A DNA stretch of 64,000 nt from Curtobacterium pusillum (GCF_007680845.1 NZ_VEIY01000004.1:248001-312000), one strand, 5' to 3'. Positions 26,637 through 35,081 are shown, counted from the first letter of the stretch. The notes: generated from the letters alone by a model not told the origin. Numbers and translations are program-made.

Positions 26637-27764
26637 TCAGGCTCGTCGACTCGTGTTCGGGAGGCTCACCAGCGTCGGCTGCGCGCGAGCTGCCGCGACC
26701 GCGACCTGCCCGAGGTCCCCGGTCGTGGCGAACAGGGCCCGTTGCCGGGTCGCCCCGTTGCCGTGGACGAATGCCTGGTGGAACGCCCGCTCGACCAGCT
26801 GGTCGTCGCCGTTCGCGGTCAGGGCCGGACGGACGTGTTCGAGCAGCATGAGCACGACCTCGTGCGCGGGCAGGGGGCGGTTCGTGACCGGGTCGAGCAG
26901 GTGCCCGTCCAGGCCCTCGACCGCCGCGCGCCAGTTCGCGAGCCGGAGCACGGAGGCCGGGGTGTCCGGCGCCGGGATCCCGGCCGCCCACGCGTCCGCC
27001 GCGGTGTCGACCAGGGCGCGGACGACGCCGGCGACGGCGACCGTCACCACGGGGTCGATCGGGACGTCGCACACGCGGACCTCGACCGTGGGGTGGTTCT
27101 GCGAGAGCCGGGTGTCGAAGTAGAGCATGGCGGGGTCGAGCAGCGCCTCGGTGCCGACCATCACGTCGGCCAGGGCGCGGTACCGGGCCACCGTCCCGAA
27201 CCGCTCGGCCGGGCCCGCGGTCGGCCACTGGTTCCAGCTGACCGAGCGGAAGCTGGCGTGGCCGGTGTCCTCGCCGCCGTGGAAGGGCGAGTTGGCCGTG
27301 AGTGCGATGAGCACCGGGAGCCAGGTCCGGATGCGGTCCAGCACCGCCACGCCTTCCCGGTCCGACTCGACGGCGACGTGCACGTGCAGACCGCACGTCA
27401 TCGTCCGGCGTGGGACGGCTCCGAACCGCTCGATCATCCGCCGGTACCGCTCGTCGGTCCGCGGATGCGGCGCGCTGGGCAACGGGGAGGTCGCGAGCGG
27501 CGCGGCGAGGGCGTCGTGCGCCGCGGCGAGCCGCATCGCGAGGGCGCGGTTGTCGAGGACCTGCCGGCCCAGGGTCGCCAGCCCGGCGTGCGGGCGGGTG
27601 ATGACCTCGAGCATCTCCAGGTGCATCTCACCGACGAACTCCGCACCGTCCGGCGGGAGCCCGTCCGCTCGGGCCCGTTCCAGCACGGCGTCGGCGATCG
27701 GGACCGGGACACCGGTGTCCCGGTCCAGCAGGAGCAGCTCTTCTTCGACGCCGATGGTCCTCAT
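26637..27764 (-). CDS. Carboxylate-amine ligase, GCS2 family (YbdK-like)
   Basis: A 375-residue member of the glutamate-cysteine ligase type 2 family. It begins with the signature IGVEEELLLLD (residues 4-14); GEMHLEMLE and TMTCGLHVHVAV form the active-site strands, and SFRSVSWNQWP matches the family. YbdK has weak gamma-glutamylcysteine synthetase activity; in actinobacteria relatives may make gamma-glutamyl amides or act in mycothiol-free thiol chemistry. The gene is divergent from an M20 dipeptidase 129 bp away. A GGAG element lies about 10 nt before ATG 27764. Confidence 0.9.
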   Translation of the reverse strand: MRTIGVEEELLLLDRDTGVPVPIADAVLERARADGLPPDGAEFVGEMHLEMLEVITRPHAGLATLGRQVLDNRALAMRLAAAHDALAAPLATSPLPSAPHPRTDERYRRMIERFGAVPRRTMTCGLHVHVAVESDREGVAVLDRIRTWLPVLIALTANSPFHGGEDTGHASFRSVSWNQWPTAGPAERFGTVARYRALADVMVGTEALLDPAMLYFDTRLSQNHPTVEVRVCDVPIDPVVTVAVAGVVRALVDTAADAWAAGIPAPDTPASVLRLANWRAAVEGLDGHLLDPVTNRPLPAHEVVLMLLEHVRPALTANGDDQLVERAFHQAFVHGNGATRQRALFATTGDLGQVAVAAARAQPTLVSLPNTSRRA

Positions 27765-27893
27765 GCGCTCAGTCTCCGCGGACGGTGCCGTGCTGCCTTC
27801 GGTCTACGCGTTCATCGTCCCGTTGTCCGATCCACGAGCCGTCTGGGACGCCTGGACCGGGGCTGCGCGGAGCGTGGGGTCATAACCACCACC

Positions 27894-29300
27894 GTGCCCA
27901 CCCCCGACTCGAGCGGAGACAGCCCCGTCGGACGGTTCCTCGGCGACCACCGCGGGACCATGCTCGGGCAGTTGGAACACTGGGTCCGGATCCCGTCGGT
28001 CGCGTCGCAGCCGGAGCGTGCCATCGACGTCGAGCGCTCGGCGCGCTGGCTCGCGGCGGCCATGCGCGAGGTCGGACTCACCACCGAGGTGCTCTGGGCC
28101 GGCCCGTCGCCCACCGTCTACGGCGAGTGGATCGTCGACCCCTCGTTGCCGACCGTCCTCGTCTACAGCCACCACGACGTCCGGCACGCGAAGCCCGAGG
28201 AGTGGGTGGAGACCGAGCCCTTCCAGCCGGTCCTCCGCGACGGGCGCCTGTACGGCCGATGGGCGTCCGACGCGAAGGGGCAGGTGGTCGCGCATCTGTG
28301 GGGACTCCGCGCCCACCTCGACGAACGCGGCGGGCTGGGGCCGGCCGTCAACCTCAAGTACATCGTCGAGGGGGAGGAGGAACTCGGTTCCAGCCACTTC
28401 GCCGCACTCCTCGACGAGGAGCGCGAGCGGCTCGCCTGCGACGTCGTCGTGTTCTCCGACACCATCCAGTGGAAGAACGGCAACCCCGCCGTGGTCACGT
28501 CGATGCGCGGGATGACCGGTGCCACCCTGCAGGTCACCGGTCCCGCTCGTGACGTGTACAGCGGGGCGGTGTCCGGCCCGGCGCCGAACCCGGCGCACGC
28601 GCTGGTCGCCGTCCTCGCGGCCCTGCACGACGACGACGAGCGCATCGCGATCCCTCACTTCTACGACGACGTCGAGGAACCCCGCGAGGAACGGCGGCAG
28701 GAACTCCGGGACCTGCCGTTCGACGCGGACGTCTGGGTGGAGCGCACCGAGACCCGCAGCCTGACCGGTGAGCGCGGGTGGTCGGTCGAGGAACTGCTCT
28801 GGCTGCGACCGTCGCTCGAGGTGCTCACCCTGCTCGCCGGCGACCCCACCGGGTTCCCCCGCGCCGTGATCCCGCGCGAGGCGCGGGCCGAGATCAGCAT
28901 CCGGACCGTCCCCGGCCAGCGGGTCGGCGCGGTCGCGGACCAGCTCCGGCGGTTCGTCGCCGACCGGATGCCGGACGGCGTGGAGTACGAGCTGACGATC
29001 CCCGAGGAGACCGGTCAGGACCCGTACGTCACCCCGGACGGCCCCGCGCTCGACGCCCTCGTCCGGGCGATGGAGCTGGGGCACGGGACGGCCACCGCCG
29101 GACGCATGGGCAACGCGGGCGGCGGGCCGGCCGAGCTGCTCGGTCGCGTGTTCGACGCTCCGGTCCTGTTCCTCGGCACCGGGTTGCCGGAGGACCACTG
29201 GCACTCGAGCGACGAGAGCATCGACGTCCGGATGCTGCTCGACGGCGCGGCGTCGATCGCGCACCTGTGGACCGAGCTCGCGGACGTCACCCGGCGCTGA
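27894..29300 (+). CDS. M20 family metallopeptidase (dipeptidase)
   Basis: A 468-residue M20 peptidase. Metal ligands are recognisable in VYSHHDVR (first histidine), WASDAKGQ (bridging Asp), EGEEELGS (catalytic Glu and ligand), VFSDT and DHWHSSDES (last histidine). The lid domain lies between. Such enzymes cut dipeptides or N-acyl amino acids in the cytosol. GTG 27894 is the likely start; CATAAC ends 7 nt upstream, suggesting a leaderless message. It is divergent from the GCS2-like ligase, so the pair could link gamma-glutamyl or other small peptides, which is inference. Confidence 0.9.
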   Translation: MPTPDSSGDSPVGRFLGDHRGTMLGQLEHWVRIPSVASQPERAIDVERSARWLAAAMREVGLTTEVLWAGPSPTVYGEWIVDPSLPTVLVYSHHDVRHAKPEEWVETEPFQPVLRDGRLYGRWASDAKGQVVAHLWGLRAHLDERGGLGPAVNLKYIVEGEEELGSSHFAALLDEERERLACDVVVFSDTIQWKNGNPAVVTSMRGMTGATLQVTGPARDVYSGAVSGPAPNPAHALVAVLAALHDDDERIAIPHFYDDVEEPREERRQELRDLPFDADVWVERTETRSLTGERGWSVEELLWLRPSLEVLTLLAGDPTGFPRAVIPREARAEISIRTVPGQRVGAVADQLRRFVADRMPDGVEYELTIPEETGQDPYVTPDGPALDALVRAMELGHGTATAGRMGNAGGGPAELLGRVFDAPVLFLGTGLPEDHWHSSDESIDVRMLLDGAASIAHLWTELADVTRR

Positions 29301-29339
29301 CCCGCCCGCCGCTCACCCGGCGCTGACGCACCCGCCGCT
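29288..29339. repeat. 26-bp tandem duplication at the end of the M20 gene
   Basis: Units 29288-29313 and 29314-29339 differ at two positions; each begins CACCCGGCGCTGAC. The first includes the M20 stop codon and the second runs to the stop of the convergent peroxiredoxin-like gene. Confidence 0.8.
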
Positions 29340-30001
29340 CAGGCCGCAGCGCGGTCGACCGCCGCGAGGACCGCCGACACCTCGGTGCGGATCGTGTAGT
29401 CCACCTTGACGTCCGCGAACCGGATCACGCGGTCGCCGTCGACCACGAAGACCGACGGGAACGGCACCTGCGCGGTGTCGTCGGCGTTGCTGTCGGCGAC
29501 GTCGAAGCCGAGCTGCGTGTGCGCCTGCCGCGCTGCGGCGTTCGGCTCGGTGACGATCCCGAGCTCGGCCGCGAGCACGTTGCCCGGATCCGACAGCACC
29601 GGGAAGGCGAGCTCGCCGTTCGCCACGGCCGCCTCGGAGCCCTCGGGGGTCTGCGGCGAGATCGCGATGAGTCGCGCACCCCGGGCCGTGAGTTCCGGGA
29701 GCAGGTCCCGCTGGTAGGTGCGCAGCGTCAGGTTGCAGTACGGGCACCAGGCGCCGCGGTAGAAGACCAGGACCGTCAGATCCGGCCCGAGTTCCGCCGC
29801 GAGCGACGTCGCGGCGCCCACCGGGGTCACCAGTACGGCGTCCGGGACCCGGTGTCCCTCACCGGCAGCAGCGTCGGGGACGCCGGCTGCGCGGAGGGCG
29901 GCCTGCTCCTGGTCGAACACCGCCGTCAGGTCGGGACCGATCTGGGCGGTGAAGCCGTCGTTGAACGTGGTGACCTGCTCGGCGAGGGTCGGCTCGGGCA
30001 T
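29339..30001 (-). CDS. Peroxiredoxin-like (AhpC/TSA superfamily) protein
   Basis: A 220-residue thioredoxin-fold protein. The active-site region YRGAWCPYCNLTLR has a CxxC arrangement where the first cysteine sits in the peroxiredoxin-like position; FPVLSDPGN is also typical of the family. It probably reduces peroxides or acts as a thiol oxidoreductase in the cytosol. A GGAG site lies just upstream of ATG 30001. It stands next to an Old Yellow Enzyme gene and close to an OhrR-type sensor, so a role in peroxide or electrophile defence is likely. Confidence 0.88.
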   Translation of the reverse strand: MPEPTLAEQVTTFNDGFTAQIGPDLTAVFDQEQAALRAAGVPDAAAGEGHRVPDAVLVTPVGAATSLAAELGPDLTVLVFYRGAWCPYCNLTLRTYQRDLLPELTARGARLIAISPQTPEGSEAAVANGELAFPVLSDPGNVLAAELGIVTEPNAAARQAHTQLGFDVADSNADDTAQVPFPSVFVVDGDRVIRFADVKVDYTIRTEVSAVLAAVDRAAA

Positions 30002-30112
30002 GGTGTTCTCCTCTGGGTGCGTCCGGCGTCGGGCCGCCGGTGTCCGGAGCCTATGCAGGCCGCCCGTGAGCGGTGGTCCGCGTCGTCATGCAGCGTCACG
30101 CGACCGGACGAT

Positions 30113-30154
30113 GGACGGGAGGCGCGGTGCCAGCTGGCACCGCGCCTCCCGTCC
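30113..30154. terminator. Perfect 42-bp palindrome, GACGGGAGGCGCGG family
   Basis: Two 21-nt arms pair without mismatch around a central CAGCTG; the arm begins GGACGGGAGGCGCGG. It is 17 bp past the stop of the leftward OYE gene, so it probably ends that transcript. It is the most perfect member of a dispersed family in this window. The remaining bases of 30002-30171 show nothing else I can name. Confidence 0.8.
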
Positions 30155-30171
30155 CTCAGCGGTTGCGTCGA

Positions 30172-31266
30172 CTACGCGACCTGCGCGCGCGCCTCGGCCA
30201 GCGTCGGGTAGTCGGTGTAGCCCTCGGCACCCTGGCCGTAGAAGAGCTCCGGCCGCGGCTCGTTGAGCTCCGCGTCGCGCTCCCAGCGGTGCGCGAGGTC
30301 CGGGTTCGCGATCGCCGCGCGACCCACGCCCACGGCGTCGGCGTGACCACCCTCGACGAGTGCGATCGCCTCGTCACGGGTCGTCAGGGCGCTGAACCCG
30401 GAGTTCGCGACGAAGGGGGCTCTGACGGTCCGCCGGATGTGCTGCACCAGGTCACCGGTCGGTTCGGCGTGCAGGACGTCGAGGAACGCGAGCCCGAGCG
30501 GCCGGAGTCCCTCGGCGATCGCCGTGTAGGTGGCGCGGACGTCGGAGGCGTCGTCCTCGATGACGCCCTGGATGCCGTGCTCGGGGGAGAGCCGGATGCC
30601 GGTGCGGTCGGCGCCGATGGCCTCGGCGACGGCGGTGGTGACCTCGATCGCGAAGCGCGCACGGTTCTCCGGCGATCCGCCGTACTGGTCGGTGCGGGTG
30701 TTCGACGCGGACGAGGCGAACTCGTGCACGAGGTAGCCGTTCGCGCCGTGCACCTCGACGCCGTCGAGCCCGGCGGCGATCGCGTTGCGGGCGGCCTGGA
30801 CGAAGCCCTGGACGGCGTCCCGGACCTCGTCGGTGGTCAGCTCGTGGGGGACCGGCATGTCGGCCTTGGTGCCGTCGGCGAGGTGCGTCTGGCCGGGCGC
30901 GGCGATCGCGCTCGGGGCCACGATGCGCGGCGTCCCGGCGATCGCGGGGTGGGAGACGCGGCCGCCGTGCATGAGCTGCATCACGATCGTGCCGCCCTCG
31001 GCGTGCACGGCGTCGGCGACGCGGCGCCACCCGGCGATCTGCTCGTCGGTCTCGATGCCGGGCTGGCCGGGGTAGGAGCGGCCCTCCTGCACGGGCCAGG
31101 TCCCCTCGGTGACGATGAGGCCGAGCCCGGCGCGCTGCGCGTAGTGCTCGACGAGCAGGTCGTTCGGGACGCCGTGCGCACCGGCCCGGGTGCGGGTGAG
31201 CGGGGCCATGACGATGCGGTTCGACAGGTGGAGGGCGCCGAAGTCGGCGGGTTCGAAGAGCTTCAC
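30172..31266 (-). CDS. Old Yellow Enzyme family alkene reductase (NemA-like)
   Basis: A 364-residue FMN-dependent TIM barrel. The start LFEPADFGALHLSNRIVMAPLTR, the flavin-contacting LMHGGRVSHP, the substrate-binding VEVHGANGYLVHEF (His/Asn pair), and DQYGGSPENR are all standard OYE signatures. It reduces activated C=C bonds of electrophiles, and some members reduce nitro compounds, using NAD(P)H. GTG 31266 is the start; the ribosome site is weak. It lies between a peroxiredoxin-like gene and a zinc-ribbon/OhrR pair, which fits an electrophile or oxidant response. Confidence 0.93.
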   Translation of the reverse strand: MKLFEPADFGALHLSNRIVMAPLTRTRAGAHGVPNDLLVEHYAQRAGLGLIVTEGTWPVQEGRSYPGQPGIETDEQIAGWRRVADAVHAEGGTIVMQLMHGGRVSHPAIAGTPRIVAPSAIAAPGQTHLADGTKADMPVPHELTTDEVRDAVQGFVQAARNAIAAGLDGVEVHGANGYLVHEFASSASNTRTDQYGGSPENRARFAIEVTTAVAEAIGADRTGIRLSPEHGIQGVIEDDASDVRATYTAIAEGLRPLGLAFLDVLHAEPTGDLVQHIRRTVRAPFVANSGFSALTTRDEAIALVEGGHADAVGVGRAAIANPDLAHRWERDAELNEPRPELFYGQGAEGYTDYPTLAEARAQVA

Positions 31267-31271
31267 GCGGA

Positions 31272-31305
31272 GGGGGAACGACGTGTTGCTTTGTGCAATT
31301 CCCCC
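31272..31305. other. Hairpin between the zinc-ribbon gene and the OYE gene
   Basis: GGGGGAA (31272-31278) pairs with TTCCCCC (31299-31305), and an inner TTGC/GCAA pair lies in the loop region. It could attenuate transcription from the zinc-ribbon gene into the OYE gene or mark an operator. Confidence 0.4.
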
Positions 31306-31318
31306 GTGGAGGAGATCC

Positions 31319-31531
31319 TCAGTCGCGCGGGCACACCAGCGTCGACGATCGCACCTGCCCCTCGGGGCGGATCACCTGGTGCAGGGAGAGGGGCCTGCCG
31401 CAGATCGGGCAGCCCCGGTCGACCGAACGGTCGTCGATGCCCTCGGGGTGTCCGGCACCGATCTGCGAGGGGCCCATCTTCGCGATGAGCGTGCTGTTCC
31501 ACTTCTCGTACCACTGGCCGAACCGGCCCAT
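31319..31531 (-). CDS. Small zinc-ribbon-like protein
   Basis: A 70-residue protein I do not recognise by name. It begins MGRFGQWYEKW and ends with a probable zinc site: CPICG near residues 41-45 and a last cysteine in LVCPRD four residues from the end, plus a histidine in LSLHQV. AAGGA sits 7 nt before ATG 31531. It lies directly downstream of an OhrR-type gene, and its promoter gap holds a GTTCGTACACGAAC element like the one before ohrR, so OhrR probably controls it. OhrR normally controls ohr, so this target is unusual. Confidence 0.75.
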   Translation of the reverse strand: MGRFGQWYEKWNSTLIAKMGPSQIGAGHPEGIDDRSVDRGCPICGRPLSLHQVIRPEGQVRSSTLVCPRD

Positions 31532-31544
31532 CGTGCATCCTTTC

Positions 31545-31558
31545 GTTCGTACACGAAC
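31545..31558. promoter_or_regulatory. Candidate OhrR operator, copy 1
   Basis: GTTCGTACACGAAC has 6-bp inverted arms and sits 14 bp before the zinc-ribbon gene. A similar sequence precedes the ohrR-type gene at 32041. Confidence 0.6.
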
Positions 31559-31582
31559 CATTGTGCCACGAAACAGTTCGGA

Positions 31583-32026
31583 TCACACGGTGTCGACGCG
31601 GTCGAGCAGGGCGGTGAGCTCGTCCTTGAGGGCTTCGAGTCGGCCGAGCGGCCAGCCCAGGCGATCGGCCACGGCGAGCGGCACGGCGCGGGCGCGGTCA
31701 CGGAGGGCGTGCCCCGCGGTCGTCAGGGACACCTCGAGCTGCCGTTCGTCCGTCGTGCTGCGGGTGCGGCGGACGTAGCCGGAGGCCTCCAGCCGCTTGA
31801 GCAGCGGGCTCAGGGTCGCCGAGTCGAGCCGGAGCTCGCGGGCGATCTCGCGCACCGAGCGGGGGTCGCGTTCCCAGAGGGCGAGCATCACGAGGTACTG
31901 CGGGTGGGTCAGGCCCATCGGTTCGAGCAGGTCGCGGTACAACCCGATGACGCTCCGGCTCGTCGCTGCGAGCGCGAAGCAGAGCTGCCGGTCGAGGGCG
32001 AGGGGATCGACGTCGGTCCAGGTCAT
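31583..32026 (-). CDS. ohrR: OhrR-type MarR family peroxide sensor
   Basis: A 147-residue MarR protein that aligns by eye with Bacillus OhrR: LDRQLCFALAATSRSV at the start matches the redox helix with the sensing cysteine at position 16, and LTHPQYLVMLALWE, LDSATLSPLLKRLEASG and the wing TDERQLEVSLT follow. In OhrR, oxidation of this cysteine by organic hydroperoxides releases DNA. The start ATG 32026 is supported by TATGGT ending 6 nt upstream (leaderless). A matching operator overlaps its promoter, so autoregulation is likely. No ohr gene is visible in the window. Confidence 0.88.
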   Translation of the reverse strand: MTWTDVDPLALDRQLCFALAATSRSVIGLYRDLLEPMGLTHPQYLVMLALWERDPRSVREIARELRLDSATLSPLLKRLEASGYVRRTRSTTDERQLEVSLTTAGHALRDRARAVPLAVADRLGWPLGRLEALKDELTALLDRVDTV

Positions 32027-32032
32027 CCGTCC

Positions 32033-32038
32033 ACCATA
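32033..32038 (-). promoter_or_regulatory. Leaderless -10 box TATGGT (ohrR)
   Basis: On the minus strand TATGGT ends 6 nt before ATG 32026. Confidence 0.55.
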
Positions 32039-32040
32039 CC

Positions 32041-32053
32041 GTTCGCGCACGAA
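32041..32053. promoter_or_regulatory. Candidate OhrR operator, copy 2
   Basis: GTTCGCGCACGAA shares GTTCG-N2-CACGAA with the element at 31545 and lies just upstream of the ohrR -10 box. Confidence 0.55.
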
Positions 32054-32128
32054 GTGTTGGTGGGTGTGTGCGCGCGGATTGGGCGTGCGGGTGGTTGTGT
32101 GCGTGCGCGGAAGCTTGCGTGCGCGCGC

Positions 32129-32240
32129 TTGCGACAAGGCCGCTGTCGTACGACATCGGGGATGTCGCAACTGCGCGGGCGCAACAGTTGCGCGCGCGGG
32201 GCTGCGACAAGGTTGCTGTCGTACGACATCGGCTTTGTCG
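32129..32240. repeat. Nested repeat around TGTCGTACGACA, two copies
   Basis: The perfect palindrome TGTCGTACGACA occurs at 32144-32155 and 32217-32228. Copy 1 is enclosed by an outer inverted pair TTGCGACA (32129-32136) and TGTCGCAA (32163-32170). Copy 2 is enclosed by CGACAA (32205-32210) and TTGTCG (32235-32240). This fills most of the 341-bp gene-free stretch 32027-32367 together with the hairpin at 32304. I see no gene here. Confidence 0.75.
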
Positions 32241-32303
32241 ATCTGCGGCGGGCGGGGCGGGGGCGGCGGGCGGCGCGGACCGCGGCCCTGGACGCGACGC
32301 ACA

Positions 32304-32342
32304 GGAGGCGCGACCCGACCCGGGTGGTCGAGCCGCGCCTCC
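32304..32342 (-). terminator. Hairpin after the MMPL gene, degenerate GGAGGCGCG family
   Basis: GGAGGCGCG and CGCGCCTCC form the outer stem, CGACC and GGTCG an inner one. It lies 26 bp past the MMPL stop codon and resembles a decayed copy of the dispersed palindrome. Confidence 0.6.
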
Positions 32343-32367
32343 AGGCGGTCACGCGGTGCGCGGGGCG

Positions 32368-35007
32368 CTACGCGCGGTGCGTCGGCACGTGCCCCTCGTG
32401 CGGGTTCGCGTCCGGCTCCGCCGGAGCCGCGTGCGAACCGTGGTGCTCTGCGCCGCCCTCGTGCCCGGCGACCGGGTGGGTGCGCTCGAGCTTGGCACCC
32501 TCGACGTCGACGTCCGGCACGATGCGGTCGAGCCACTTCGGGAACCACCACGCGCTCCGGCCGAGCAGGTGCATCGCGGCGGGGATGAGCAGCATCCGGA
32601 CGACGAACGCGTCGACGAGCACACCGAACGCGAGGCCGAAGCCGATCGGCTTGATCGTCGAGGAGTCCGAGAAGATGAAGCCCGCGAACACCGAGATCAT
32701 GATGATCGCGGCCGCCGTGACCACCGCGCGACCGGCGTGCAGACCGCGCTGCACGGCCACCTTCGCTCTCGCGCCGTGGGCGTAGGCCTCACGCATGCCG
32801 GACACCAGGAACAGCTGGTAGTCCATCGCGAGCCCGAACAGGATGCCGATCTCGATGATGGGCAGGAAGCTCAGGATCGGTGCGGGATCGTGCACGCCGA
32901 ACACGCTGCCGAGCCAGCCGAACTGGTAGATCGCGGTCAGGCCGCCGAAGGACGCGAGCACCGACAGGATGAAGCCCGCCGTCGCGGTGATCGGCACGAG
33001 GAACGACCGGAACACGATGATGAGGATGATCAGCGAGAGTCCGACCACGACCGCCAGGTAGAGCGGCAGCACGTTCGAGAGCTTCTCGGAGACGTCGATG
33101 TTCGCGCTCGCGTTGCCGGCGACCCCGAGCGTGACCTTGCCGTCGTCGGTGGAGACGGTCAGTTCGCGCAGGTCCTTCACCACGTTCTCGGTCGAGACGC
33201 TGTCCGGGCCCCCGGACGGCTTCACCTGGAACGCGATGATGTCGCGGTCCTTCGAGGCGCCGATCGGCAGGACGGCCTTCACGTCGTCGTTCTTCGCGAT
33301 CGCCTGACCGATGGTGACTTCGGTCGCGGTGACGTCGTCCGTGCTGACCGCCTTCGGCAGGTTCGCGACGACCAGCAGCGGGCCGTTCTGCCCGGCGCCG
33401 AACTCCTTGTCGAGCGCCTTGTACGCCTTGTACTGGCTGGAGTCGACGGCCTCGGACGAGCCGCTCGGCAGGCCGAGGCGCATCTGCGTGGCGGGGAGTG
33501 CGATCGTGCCGAGCACCGCGACGCCGGCGACGAGCGTGATGACCGCGCGCCAGGTCGACATCGGCTTGTTCGGGACCCGGGTGGAGTCCGTGTTGCCGAT
33601 CTTCGCGCGCTCCTTCTTCCGGAGGATCCGCATGCCGATGAGCGACAGCAGCGCCGGGGTGAAGGACGTGGCGATGAGGATGGCGAAGAAGACCGCGACC
33701 GCGCCGACCGTGCCCATCAGGCCGAGGAACGGGATCCCGGTGATGTTGAGCGCGAGCAGGGCGACGATGACGGTCGCGCCCGCGAAGACCACGGCGTTGC
33801 CCGAGGTGCCGTTCGCGAGCCCGATCGACTCGTGCACCTGCATGCCCTGCTTCAGCTGCGTCCGGTGTCGGTTGAGGATGAACAACGAGTAGTCGATGCC
33901 GACCGCCAGGCCCAGCATCACCCCCAGCACCGGCGTGACCGAGATGAACTCGACCAGGCTCGAGAACGACAGGGCGGCGAGCGACGCGACACCGACACCG
34001 AGGACGGCGCTGACGAGCGGCACCGCGGCGCCGATGACCGTGCGGAGCATGAGGAACAGCACCAGGGCGGCGATGATGACGCCGCCGATCTCGCCCGGAC
34101 CGAGGATCGAGGGGACGCCCTGCGCGATGTCGTTCGACACGTAGACGTTGACGCCGCTGATGTCGGCCGAGTCGGCGTCGTCCGCGATGGCGGTCTTCGT
34201 GTCCGCGGGGACCTCGAACGTCGACTTCGTGAACTGCACGGTGCCGATGACGGCGCTGCCGTTCGACGAGACGAAGCGGATGTCCTTCGAGAGGTCGAGC
34301 AGCTTCGAGCCCTGCTCGAGCTCCTGCTCGCTGGTGTCGAGCTTCGCGGTGTTCTCGTCGATGGTCTTCTGCGCCGCGGTGATCTGCGCTTCACCCGAGG
34401 TGATCTGCTGCTGCTGCGCGTCGATCTGCGCCTGGGCGGCGGCGAGCTGGGCCTGCGCGGCAGCGGCAGCGGCTGCCCCCGCGGCCTGCGCCTGGGCCTT
34501 CTGCGCGTCGAGCTGCTGCTGGGCCTTCTCGATCTGCTGCTTGCCGGAGTCGAGTTGCGCCTTCTGCGCGTCGAGTTCCTTCTGGCCGCTCTCGATCTTC
34601 GCCCGGCCGTCGGTGATCTGCTTGCGGCCGTCGACGATCTTCTGGCGCTGGTCGTCGAGCTGCTGCTGGGTGTCGAAGCCGCTCGTGGCGCCCTTGACGC
34701 CGTCGAGCTTCTCGATCTTCCCCAGGAAGTCGGCCACGTCGGACTTCTGCGTGTCCGTGAAGGCCTTGCCGTTCTTCGTCTCGAAGACGATCGTCCCCGA
34801 GCCGCCGTTCGCCGACGGGAACTTGTCGGCGAGCTCGTCCTGGACCTGACTGGTCTTGGTGTTCGGGATCGTGATCGAGGACGAGATCGTCCCGGCGAAC
34901 AGCGTGTAGGTGACGCCGGCGATGCCCAGGATCACCACCCAGGCGATGATCACGAGCCAGTGGCGTCGTGCGGAGAACCGTCCGAGACGGTAGAGGAGAC
35001 CGGCCAT
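32368..35007 (-). CDS. MMPL family transporter (RND-type)
   Basis: An 879-residue membrane protein with two MMPL halves: an N-terminal helix, a large extracytoplasmic loop, then six helices (VIIAALVLFLMLRTVIG onward, with GLAVGIDYSLFIL), and a second set after a second loop (GILFGLAMDYQLFLVSGM). The first loop carries a long Gln/Ala-rich coiled coil (about residues 115-220). The last 35 residues are rich in His and acidic residues. MMPL proteins export lipids, siderophores or toxic hydrophobic compounds using the proton gradient. It follows a tetR gene by 74 bp and is probably repressed by it. Confidence 0.93.
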   Translation of the reverse strand: MAGLLYRLGRFSARRHWLVIIAWVVILGIAGVTYTLFAGTISSSITIPNTKTSQVQDELADKFPSANGGSGTIVFETKNGKAFTDTQKSDVADFLGKIEKLDGVKGATSGFDTQQQLDDQRQKIVDGRKQITDGRAKIESGQKELDAQKAQLDSGKQQIEKAQQQLDAQKAQAQAAGAAAAAAAQAQLAAAQAQIDAQQQQITSGEAQITAAQKTIDENTAKLDTSEQELEQGSKLLDLSKDIRFVSSNGSAVIGTVQFTKSTFEVPADTKTAIADDADSADISGVNVYVSNDIAQGVPSILGPGEIGGVIIAALVLFLMLRTVIGAAVPLVSAVLGVGVASLAALSFSSLVEFISVTPVLGVMLGLAVGIDYSLFILNRHRTQLKQGMQVHESIGLANGTSGNAVVFAGATVIVALLALNITGIPFLGLMGTVGAVAVFFAILIATSFTPALLSLIGMRILRKKERAKIGNTDSTRVPNKPMSTWRAVITLVAGVAVLGTIALPATQMRLGLPSGSSEAVDSSQYKAYKALDKEFGAGQNGPLLVVANLPKAVSTDDVTATEVTIGQAIAKNDDVKAVLPIGASKDRDIIAFQVKPSGGPDSVSTENVVKDLRELTVSTDDGKVTLGVAGNASANIDVSEKLSNVLPLYLAVVVGLSLIILIIVFRSFLVPITATAGFILSVLASFGGLTAIYQFGWLGSVFGVHDPAPILSFLPIIEIGILFGLAMDYQLFLVSGMREAYAHGARAKVAVQRGLHAGRAVVTAAAIIMISVFAGFIFSDSSTIKPIGFGLAFGVLVDAFVVRMLLIPAAMHLLGRSAWWFPKWLDRIVPDVDVEGAKLERTHPVAGHEGGAEHHGSHAAPAEPDANPHEGHVPTHRA

Positions 35008-35081
35008 GCGGTTGCCCCGTTCCTTTCGTGTCAGGTGCTGCGGAGGTGCGGGGTGCGCCGGTGGACCCCTGGGAGGAGTGG

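Noticed and set aside
34370-34640. CTGCTGCTGG / CTTCTGCGCGTC repeats as a non-coding repeat array
   Set aside because: They are codons of the coiled-coil loop of the MMPL gene.
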